Below, in pieces: positions 1-4,860 of a stretch of DNA of 6,506 bases (its first letter is position 1; every line of letters begins with the position of its first letter). Origin of the DNA: Acidobacteriaceae bacterium (GTDB lineage Bacteria > Acidobacteriota > Terriglobia > Terriglobales > Acidobacteriaceae); assembly GCA_031296355.1 (NCBI GenBank), contig JARLFX010000345.1, forward strand, positions 1-6,506. The letters are read 5' to 3'. The translations under genes and the position numbers were made by a program. The notes below the pieces were generated by a model that ran no database searches, had not been told where the DNA came from, and was given only the letters and a program-made list of their open reading frames with translations.

Positions 1-71
1 TACGGTGCTGCAAAACCCCACTCTTCATCGCTCACATCGCTCGGATATACAGTCCGCTTCTTGTTCCCCAT
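1..71 (-). CDS. IS5-family (DUF4096-type) transposase, N-terminal fragment cut by the window edge
   Basis: Reading leftwards from an ATG at 71, the frame encodes MGNKKRTVYPSDVSDEEWGF, then Ala-Ala-Pro, and leaves the window still open after 23 codons. The Y-P-S-D-x-S-D-E-E-W pattern, followed by an Ala/Pro segment, is the usual N-terminus of the DUF4096 domain of IS5-type DDE transposases (typical form YPxDLTDEEW). A TGA lies in frame two codons upstream, so this ATG is the only sensible start; a GAGGG directly before it is rather close for a ribosome binding site. The catalytic DDE residues would lie outside the window, so whether the transposase is intact cannot be judged. The family call rests on about 20 residues but the motif is distinctive. 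Confidence 0.72.
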   Translation of the reverse strand, partial: MGNKKRTVYPSDVSDEEWGFAAP

Positions 72-110
72 CCCTCAAGATTCGAAGAAAATCAGAGCGC
101 CGCAAAGTCT
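1..110 (-). mobile_element. Partial insertion sequence (IS5-like), transposase-proximal end
   Basis: The transposase start at 71 is preceded (on the - strand) by about 40 bp of non-coding DNA, which is normal spacing from an IS terminus to its transposase. The DUF1566 frame stops at 111-113, right where this leader begins, so the element's end is probably near 105-115. The - strand there reads TAG then AGACTTTGCGGCGCTCTG, a plausible terminal inverted repeat. The other end is outside the window, so neither the inverted repeat nor a target-site duplication can be confirmed. The exact boundary is inferred. Confidence 0.5.
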
Positions 111-521
111 CTACTTCGATTCAAGTTCATAACAGCCTCTAAGAATTAACACGTCATAGGGATCTGGAGGGAAATCGTTCTTTGCTGCTATTTTCTCGGA
201 TAAAGTACTGTTGCGTGTAATTGGCAGTGTGTTTGGAGCACCGGGGAAAACATCGCGCGTTTGAGAAATATCTTTAACTTCATCGAGCGTAGGTAGGCGC
301 CAGTCTGAATAACCACCGAGCTTTAGGGATGCGCAATAATCCCGAGACTGTTCCCATGTAAGGTCCCTAGATGGCCGACCAGTCCACATAAGACCAGTTG
401 AAGGATCAGGCCACCAATTCGTAGCTACCTTCGGCGGCAGAGCAATAGCTAGTTGGGTACCGCAGAGAGCGAGGCAGAGAAGTGCGAGAGATGTTCTGTG
501 GATGCGCATTGTCGAGGTCAT
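111..521 (-). CDS. Secreted DUF1566 / Lcl C-terminal-domain protein, probably 3'-truncated by the IS
   Basis: 136 codons. Residues 1-27 form a signal peptide: basic MRIHR, a Leu/Ala-rich core, then an A-I-A site before Leu28, so export is expected. Residues 42-82 carry the DUF1566 signature: TGLMW (42-46), a Trp56-containing helix with C63, then GGYSDWRLPT (69-78) and a following E-V. This fold is found in secreted or lectin-like proteins of mostly unknown function. Family members normally continue with a W-S/T-S-T motif and end near a C-V-R segment; here the protein ends soon after L-I-L-R-G-C, at the edge of the IS, so its C-terminal half is missing. The start at 521 is favoured by AAGG at 529-532 (read on the - strand), 7 nt upstream; Met5 (509) is a weaker alternative. 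GC is visibly lower than in the fts genes (42% in the line 181-240). It is probably a broken gene, though a short natural version cannot be excluded. Confidence 0.68.
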   Translation of the reverse strand: MTSTMRIHRTSLALLCLALCGTQLAIALPPKVATNWWPDPSTGLMWTGRPSRDLTWEQSRDYCASLKLGGYSDWRLPTLDEVKDISQTRDVFPGAPNTLPITRNSTLSEKIAAKNDFPPDPYDVLILRGCYELESK

Positions 522-643
522 GGGTTTGCCTTGGCCGCCATGTTACTCCACGTGGCAACCGAGCGATGTGAGGACGCCCCCGAACCAAATTAGTCAACAG
601 ACAGACGTACCAGAGTGCTTACCTCGCGGGGCGGAATAAGGGG

Positions 644-671
644 CTGCAACGGGAAAGGTGCAGGGTATATT
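644..671 (+). promoter_or_regulatory. Weak candidate promoter for ftsQ within the 522-725 spacer
   Basis: The spacer between the divergent DUF1566 gene and ftsQ has no gene I can support. A TATATT at 666-671 is a good -10-like hexamer, but the best partner upstream at 16 bp spacing, CTGCAA (644-649), matches the -35 consensus at only three positions. Because the accessory DNA upstream runs the other way, ftsQ needs a promoter somewhere in this spacer; this is the best candidate by eye and no more. Confidence 0.2.
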
Positions 672-725
672 GAGGTTTGGCGAATCTCTCGCGACCTTTG
701 CTCAGGCGTGCGAAAACTTAGCGTA

Positions 726-2267
726 ATGAATCGGCAATCGACAGCAGTGCTGGACCATGACGACGTGGACACGGCGCCTGCGGACGGCTATCGCCCGGAT
801 GCATATGCGGGGCGACTGGGCGATCAGCTGGCGGACCGGCAGACGCCGGTGCCCAAGCGCGTGCTGCGCAGGGTGACGCCCGCCGAAGAGATCTACGACG
901 ATTCCGGCGACAGTTCGTTTCTGCGCGCACAGACGCGCATCCGCGTACGCCGCGGCCTGGTGCCGCAGAGCCTGTGGGGCAAGATACTGGGTGGCTGCGC
1001 GCTGTGCATCATGCTGGGCGCGGTCATCGCCGGCATACTGGTGGTGCGTAACTTTCTGCTGCATGACTCGCGCTTCCTGATCGACTCATCCTCTGACATC
1101 CAGATCAACGGCAATAGCCATGTGAGCCGGCCGCAACTGCTCAGCATCTTTGGCGAAGATATTGGCCGCAATCTTTTCCGGGTTCCGCTGGCGCAGCGCC
1201 GTGCGGAGCTGGAGACGCTGCCGTGGGTAGAGCATGCGACGGTGATGCGGCTGATGCCGGACCGGTTGCGAGTAAGCGTGGTGGAGCGGACGCCAGTGGC
1301 GTTTGTGCGCCAGGAAACAGGCATTGCGCTGGTGGATGCCTATGGCGTGCTGCTGGATATGCCGGAAGACGACGCGCATAGCGGGAAGTATTCCTTTCCG
1401 GTGCTGAGTGGCATTTCAGCGAGCGATCCGCTGTCGACACGCGCGGCGCGGATGAAGATCTACCAGCAGTTCATCCACGAGATCGATTCCAGCGGCACGA
1501 AGCTCTCTGACACGGTGAGCGAAGTGGATGTGAGCGATCCGGAGGATCTGAAGGCGTCGATTCCCGATCACAACACCGAGATGCTGGTGCACTTCGGCGA
1601 CGAGAATTTTCTGGAGCGCTATCAGCACTATCAGCAGCAGATCGGTGCATGGCGGTCGCAGTATCCGAACCTGGCTTCGGTGGACATGCGCTACCAGGAC
1701 CAGGCGGTGCTGGGCATGGGCCATGCGAAGGCGGCGGGCGATGCTCCTTCGACCGGCGGTGCGGCCGATGTTGCTGCGGAGCCTGCGCCGGTGAGCGTTC
1801 CGGCGGCGACGCCTGCGGTGAATGCGGCAGCACCTGCTACGGGCAGCCAGTCGGGTAAGAAATCTGCCGCGACGCCGATGCAGGCTGAAGTGAAGCCAGC
1901 GGCGAAGTCGGTTGTGCAGGCAGCAAAACCAGTTGTGCCGCCGGTGAAGGGGGCGGCAAAGCCAACAGCGAAGCCAGCGGCTACACCGGTGGTTGCGGCG
2001 GCAAAGGCTCCGGCGGCAACGAAGCCGCAGGAGAGGAAGCCGGTGGTATTGCCAGTGTTGAACACTGCGCTGCCGCCTGCGAAACCGGCAGCGACGGCGG
2101 CTACACCGGCGTTCAGCATGCAACATCCGCTCACGCAAGCGTACGATGTGCCAGTAAAGAAGGTTGCCGCAAAGCCGAATTCTGCTGCAAAAGCAAAACC
2201 GGGCGCAAAAACGCACGTTGCTGTGGTGAAATCGAAGAAGACGGCTAAACCGGTGGCAATCAACTAA
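726..2267 (+). CDS. ftsQ: Cell division protein FtsQ with long Lys/Ala/Pro-rich C-terminal tail
   Basis: 513 codons from ATG 726. FtsQ is a single-pass inner-membrane protein that joins the divisome and, with FtsB/FtsL, links the Z-ring to septal peptidoglycan synthesis. Order of parts: cytoplasmic tail 1-86 (acidic, then basic R-V-R-R before the membrane); transmembrane helix about 87-110; POTRA domain about 118-190 (I-N-G-N-S-H-V, then LPWVEHATVMRLMPDRLRVSV, split here as residues 165-177 and 178-186); FtsQ beta domain about 192-325, including V-D-x-x-G-V-L-L and the closing YPNLASVDMRY; then about 185 residues of low-complexity tail rich in Ala, Pro and Lys. Typical FtsQ is 250-350 residues, so the tail explains the excess. 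A GTG at 615 keeps the frame open for 37 more codons, but that stretch lacks conserved character and lies over the candidate promoter; ATG 726 is preferred although its Shine-Dalgarno is poor. Upstream dcw genes (murC, ddl) that often precede ftsQ are not here. Confidence 0.93.
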   Translation: MNRQSTAVLDHDDVDTAPADGYRPDAYAGRLGDQLADRQTPVPKRVLRRVTPAEEIYDDSGDSSFLRAQTRIRVRRGLVPQSLWGKILGGCALCIMLGAVIAGILVVRNFLLHDSRFLIDSSSDIQINGNSHVSRPQLLSIFGEDIGRNLFRVPLAQRRAELETLPWVEHATVMRLMPDRLRVSVVERTPVAFVRQETGIALVDAYGVLLDMPEDDAHSGKYSFPVLSGISASDPLSTRAARMKIYQQFIHEIDSSGTKLSDTVSEVDVSDPEDLKASIPDHNTEMLVHFGDENFLERYQHYQQQIGAWRSQYPNLASVDMRYQDQAVLGMGHAKAAGDAPSTGGAADVAAEPAPVSVPAATPAVNAAAPATGSQSGKKSAATPMQAEVKPAAKSVVQAAKPVVPPVKGAAKPTAKPAATPVVAAAKAPAATKPQERKPVVLPVLNTALPPAKPAATAATPAFSMQHPLTQAYDVPVKKVAAKPNSAAKAKPGAKTHVAVVKSKKTAKPVAIN

Positions 2268-2311
2268 CGTTTTTCTTTATTTTTGATGCTGCGGCGGTGC
2301 GGAAGTGACCT

Positions 2312-2336
2312 CAGGGGCTAAAGCCCCCTGTTTTTT
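2312..2336 (+). terminator. Terminator-like hairpin with T6 between ftsQ and ftsA
   Basis: The first repeat hairpin (GC-rich stem of 7-8 bp with one bulge) is followed directly by TTTTTT at 2331-2336, the layout of an intrinsic terminator. It lies 44 bp past the ftsQ stop. It could reduce read-through into ftsA, or the T-run could be a chance neighbour of a dispersed repeat. No strong promoter is obvious between it and ftsA, so complete termination seems unlikely. Confidence 0.4.
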
Positions 2337-2366
2337 ATCGCTCAACGGCACGGCTGAAGCCGTGCC
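2312..2366. repeat. Paired hairpin intergenic repeat (GGCTRAAGCC core)
   Basis: Two hairpins lie in the ftsQ-ftsA spacer. The first (2312-2330) pairs CAGGGGCT with AGCCCCCTG, with one bulged C. The second (2347-2366) has a perfect 8-bp stem, GGCACGGC and GCCGTGCC, around a TGAA loop. Both share the ten-base core GGCTRAAGCC, at 2316-2325 and 2352-2361, 36 bp apart. From memory, twin hairpins of this form are scattered between genes in acidobacterial genomes, where they behave like REP/BIME-type dispersed repeats; that link is not tested here. Translating the repeat produces the spurious extension MTSGAKAPC... upstream of ftsA, which could mislead gene callers to a GTG start at 2305. Confidence 0.7.
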
Positions 2367-2376
2367 CTTAACGAAA

Positions 2377-2422
2377 GCAAACCATGAAACGGGATCGCAG
2401 CAAACCATGAAGCAGGACCGCG
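2377..2422 (+). repeat. 23-bp imperfect tandem duplication spanning the ftsA start codon
   Basis: Unit 1 is 2377-2399 and unit 2 is 2400-2422. The first 12 bases (GCAAACCATGAA) are identical and 19 of 23 match overall; all four differences are transitions. Each unit contains an ATG (2384 and 2407). Because 23 is not a multiple of three, the two ATGs are in different frames, and only the second opens ftsA. Confidence 0.85.
2384..2410 (+). other. Possible 8-codon leader ORF overlapping the ftsA start (ATGA)
   Basis: The ATG in the first duplicated unit reads MKRDRSKP and stops at TGA 2408-2410, which overlaps the ftsA ATG in an ATGA junction. The peptide echoes the FtsA N-terminus (MKQDREN) because both come from the same duplicated DNA. 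An ATGA overlap is the usual arrangement for termination-reinitiation coupling, so translation of this leader could feed ribosomes to ftsA. Neither ATG has a strong Shine-Dalgarno. Translation of the leader is conjecture. Confidence 0.3.
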
Positions 2423-3645
2423 AAAATCTCATCACTGTGCTGGACGCCGGGAGCGCGAAGGTGTGCGTGCTGGTGGCCGAGGTGCAGGATGGCGTGCTGC
2501 GCTATCGCGGGCACGGCGTGGGCAAAGCCAAGGGCATGCGCAAGGGCCTGATCGCGGACCTGGGACCGGCGGCGGCAGTGATCAACGAAGTGGCGCTGAC
2601 GGCGGAACGCATTGCGAAGGCGCCGATTGAATCGGCCATTGTGGGCATTGGCGGCGCGCATGTACGCGGAGTGAACAGCCGCGGCGGCATCAGCATGGGC
2701 AACCGCATGCGCGAGATTACGCGGGAAGAGGTTCGGGCCGCGGTGGACCGCGCGCGCAGCATCAGCCTGCCGCCGGATCGCGAGGTGCTGCATCTGTTGC
2801 CGCAGGAGTTCATCGTCGACGACCAGGGCGGGATCCATGACCCGGTGGGCATGGTGGGCACCAAGCTGGAAGTGAACCTGCATATTTCAACGTGTTCAGG
2901 CGGCGCGGCGCAGAGCGTGATTACCTGCGCGAACAAGGCGGGCCTGGAAGTGAAGGACACGGTGTACGAGGGGATCGCGAGCGCGGAGAGCGTGCTCTCT
3001 GCGGACGAGCGCGAACTGGGCGTGTGCCTGGCGGATATCGGCGCGAGCACGACGGAGCTGGCGGTGTTCTTTGAGGGCTCGATTGCGCACACGGCTGTGC
3101 TGCCTATCGGCGGCGAGCATTTTACGAATGATCTTGCAGTCGGTCTGCATGTGAGCGTGGAAGAGGCCGAGCACCTGAAGCGCGAGTACGGCAACTGCGT
3201 GGTGACGAGCGTGCCGACGCTGAATGAAGTGGAGGTCGGCGGCAGCCTGACGGCGGGTGTTGCGGGCGGCGGACAGCCGGCTCGGCTGGTGCGGCAGCGT
3301 TTTCTGGCGGAGATACTGGAGCCGCGAGCGCGCGAGCTGATGCAGATGCTGCGCGATAATCTGCGGCAGGGCGGCGTGCTGGAGGCGTTGGGCGCGGGTG
3401 TGGTGTTGACCGGCGGCGGCGCGCGGCTGGCGGGGTTGCTGGATGTTTCCGAGAGCTTGCTGCGTGTGCCGGCGAGGATTGGTTTCCCGGTGCCGCTCTC
3501 GCGCATGCCGCAGGAGCTGGCGCAACCGGAGTATGCCGCGGCGGTGGGCATGCTGCTGTATACGCATCGCACACAGATTCGGCGGGCGGCGGAAGAGCAG
3601 GGATTGCGCGCGAAGCTGCGGGCGATCTTTGCGGGAAGTTTCTAG
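2407..3645 (+). CDS. ftsA: Cell division protein FtsA (actin-like ATPase, FtsZ membrane anchor)
   Basis: 412 codons. FtsA binds ATP, polymerises on the inner membrane, binds the FtsZ C-terminal peptide and recruits late divisome proteins. Visible parts: phosphate-1 loop VLDAGSAKVCVLV (11-23) with Asp13; the FtsA-specific 1C/SHS2 region at about 85-165; phosphate-2 loop ADIGASTTELAVFF (209-222); the adenosine motif VVLTGGGARLAGLL (332-345); and a C-terminal basic amphipathic helix RAKLRAIFAGSF (401-412) that fits the membrane-targeting sequence. Length is normal for the family. The phosphate-2 loop reads A-S-T-T-E where many members have G-G/A-G-T-x-D, a mild variation. ATG 2407 is chosen because homology-like sequence begins there; the longer GTG frame from 2305 only translates the upstream hairpin repeat. 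It ends with in-frame tandem stops, TAGTAA (the second at 3646-3648). Confidence 0.95.
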   Translation: MKQDRENLITVLDAGSAKVCVLVAEVQDGVLRYRGHGVGKAKGMRKGLIADLGPAAAVINEVALTAERIAKAPIESAIVGIGGAHVRGVNSRGGISMGNRMREITREEVRAAVDRARSISLPPDREVLHLLPQEFIVDDQGGIHDPVGMVGTKLEVNLHISTCSGGAAQSVITCANKAGLEVKDTVYEGIASAESVLSADERELGVCLADIGASTTELAVFFEGSIAHTAVLPIGGEHFTNDLAVGLHVSVEEAEHLKREYGNCVVTSVPTLNEVEVGGSLTAGVAGGGQPARLVRQRFLAEILEPRARELMQMLRDNLRQGGVLEALGAGVVLTGGGARLAGLLDVSESLLRVPARIGFPVPLSRMPQELAQPEYAAAVGMLLYTHRTQIRRAAEEQGLRAKLRAIFAGSF

Positions 3646-3664
3646 TAATTTGTAACTTCTTATC

Positions 3665-3670
3665 GAGGAG
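3665..3670 (+). promoter_or_regulatory. Strong ribosome binding site of the HNH gene
   Basis: GAGGAG lies 9 nt before the ATG at 3680 and fixes that start. It is the best Shine-Dalgarno in the window, better than those of ftsQ and ftsA, and suggests that the inserted gene is translated well if transcribed from the ftsA side. Confidence 0.65.
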
Positions 3671-3679
3671 TGAGTCGTA

Positions 3680-4669
3680 ATGACTTCTTTTGATGTTGAA
3701 GTTACATTGGAAGATCGCAAATCTGCCCCGGTTCTTAAGCTCGAGGCATCGGGCGAGCCTGTATGGATTAGTATCCTGTCCGACATTTATCGATTACGCG
3801 GGAAGAAGGAATGGATGGTAGTAGTGAATCTCAAAACAGGCGAGATTCAGCGCTTAATAGTTCATACAGTCTTAGGAAATACCCTTCGCGATTGTTTTCC
3901 CGACGATAAATACGTTGGCGAAGACTTGAGCATCAAGAATTTAGGAATCCGAAGTGGCAAAAACTATTTCGAATTTGATATTGCGACGATTGATGTTTCT
4001 CCTAGTGAGAGGCGACAGATCCAATCCCAAATTGCAGAGAAGAAGGCTGAAAAAATAGAGCATGGCCCACCACAGAATTGCTGGTATAGGCCACCTGAAT
4101 TTTGGGATCGGGACGACTGGTATCACCATGTTTATCTCAAGAGCCCACAGTGGAAGAAGATCAGAAAGCAGATTTGGGATCGTGACGAGAAGGTGTGTCT
4201 TCGCTGTGGCGGAAGGGCACATGACAAACAGACACTCGTCCACCATAGGAGCTACTCAGACGAAGTGATGAAGGGGGACGACTTCAGCCAACTTGCTACT
4301 ATCTGCGAAGGATGCCATAACTTCATCCACTATGACGATACCCGCAAGAAGCGCAGCGATAGCGAGACTGATCGGTTATTGCTGGAGAGAAACGAAAATA
4401 CTGACTTTCCGACTCCCAAGGTTGATCTTCGCTTGAAATGGAGACCAATTCCTGCTGGTTGGGAGCGCATGAGTGCTATACAGCGAGCAGCATGGGAACA
4501 CGAATATGAACGGCTCCGTATACTTCGCTGGCTGCAAAAGCCCAAGCTAAGGGTGGGGGATATGCAGAAAATTCGCGAATTGCTGGCGCATCGATTTGGA
4601 ATGGATGACAACTCAATTGACGCAGCAATTGCCAAAACTCCGCGCAAACGCCGCTCTTCAACAATGTAA
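3680..4669 (+). CDS. HNH endonuclease-domain protein of unknown role, inserted between ftsA and ftsZ
   Basis: 329 codons. Residues 152-222 form an HNH (beta-beta-alpha-metal) nuclease domain: the lead-in Y-L-K-S-P-x-W-K-K-I-R, then zinc-knuckle cysteines C173-x-x-C176 and C209-x-x-C212, catalytic-type H188-H189, and H213, N214 and H217 in C-E-G-C-H-N-F-I-H. All metal and zinc positions expected for this family are present, so nuclease activity is plausible. I do not recognise residues 1-110, which look like a mixed alpha/beta domain (e.g. EWMVVVNLKTGEIQRLIV), or the C-terminal 240-329 region, which is helical, Trp/Arg-rich and ends in the basic P-R-K-R-R. Such domains occur in homing, restriction and phage-defence nucleases; nothing here decides between them. 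It starts 34 bp after ftsA, same strand, and is followed by a terminator-like hairpin. GC is low (43% in the line 3901-3960 against 77% in an ftsZ line), which suggests recent acquisition. Confidence 0.85.
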   Translation: MTSFDVEVTLEDRKSAPVLKLEASGEPVWISILSDIYRLRGKKEWMVVVNLKTGEIQRLIVHTVLGNTLRDCFPDDKYVGEDLSIKNLGIRSGKNYFEFDIATIDVSPSERRQIQSQIAEKKAEKIEHGPPQNCWYRPPEFWDRDDWYHHVYLKSPQWKKIRKQIWDRDEKVCLRCGGRAHDKQTLVHHRSYSDEVMKGDDFSQLATICEGCHNFIHYDDTRKKRSDSETDRLLLERNENTDFPTPKVDLRLKWRPIPAGWERMSAIQRAAWEHEYERLRILRWLQKPKLRVGDMQKIRELLAHRFGMDDNSIDAAIAKTPRKRRSSTM

Positions 4670-4722
4670 AACCGTCTCTCGGAATGACGACACTTGGCCG
4701 TGAACCACGCAAGGTACTGCAA

Positions 4723-4750
4723 ACTGCGCCTAGGTGCGGTTTTGTTGTTT
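4723..4750 (+). terminator. Intrinsic terminator after the HNH gene
   Basis: ACTGCGC (4723-4729) can pair with GTGCGGT (4734-4740) in a 7-bp stem, with two G-T wobbles, around a CTAG loop. It is followed by TTTTGTTGTTT (4740-4750) and preceded by extra A residues that can extend pairing into the T-run. It sits 53 bp past the HNH stop and 110 bp before ftsZ, so it would end transcripts from the ftsA/HNH side and make ftsZ depend on its own promoter. Confidence 0.55.
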
Positions 4751-4794
4751 GCGGGGTGGGTTTGGCGATTCAGAATGGGAGATGCGAATGGCGA

Positions 4795-4825
4795 TTGCTC
4801 GATGGCATTTGAAACGCGTTATCCT
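4795..4825 (+). promoter_or_regulatory. Candidate ftsZ promoter
   Basis: TTGCTC (4795-4800) and TTATCC (4819-4824) are separated by 18 bp and sit between the terminator and the ftsZ ribosome binding site. Matches to the sigma-70 consensus are partial. The -10 region overlaps a small perfect palindrome, AACGCGTT (4813-4820), which might bind a regulator or be chance. The argument for a promoter here is mainly the upstream terminator. Confidence 0.3.
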
Positions 4826-4844
4826 TGAAGAGACGAAGCATTTC

Positions 4845-4849
4845 AGGAG
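4845..4849 (+). promoter_or_regulatory. Ribosome binding site of ftsZ
   Basis: AGGAG lies 11 nt before the ATG at 4861 and supports that start over the internal Met17, which begins closer to the conserved GTPase core. Confidence 0.6.
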
Positions 4850-4860
4850 TAAGGGCTTAG

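Noticed and set aside
593..598. TTGACT on the - strand, resembling a -35 box for the DUF1566 gene
   Set aside because: No acceptable -10 hexamer lies at 16-18 bp from it.
615..725. GTG start giving FtsQ 37 extra residues
   Set aside because: The extension has no conserved character, no good ribosome binding site, and overlaps the probable promoter region.
1416..2263. Long - strand open frames (up to 266 codons) opposite the 3' half of ftsQ
   Set aside because: They are Arg/Cys- or Ala/Gly-rich translations of the antisense of a high-GC, low-complexity coding region, with no recognisable domain; ftsQ accounts for the reading frame.
2305..2406. GTG start giving FtsA 34 extra residues
   Set aside because: The extension is a translation of the hairpin repeat and the duplicated start unit; the FtsA sequence begins at 2407.
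3646..3679. Possible direct repeat flanking the HNH gene as a target-site duplication
   Set aside because: I compared 3646-3679 with 4670-4700 and saw no convincing shared word; a similar TAACTTCTT/TGACTTCTT pair lies only on one side of the gene.
2502..3786. Long - strand open frames (296 and 356 codons) opposite ftsA
   Set aside because: High-GC antisense shadows: skewed composition, no motifs, and the + strand carries an unmistakable FtsA.
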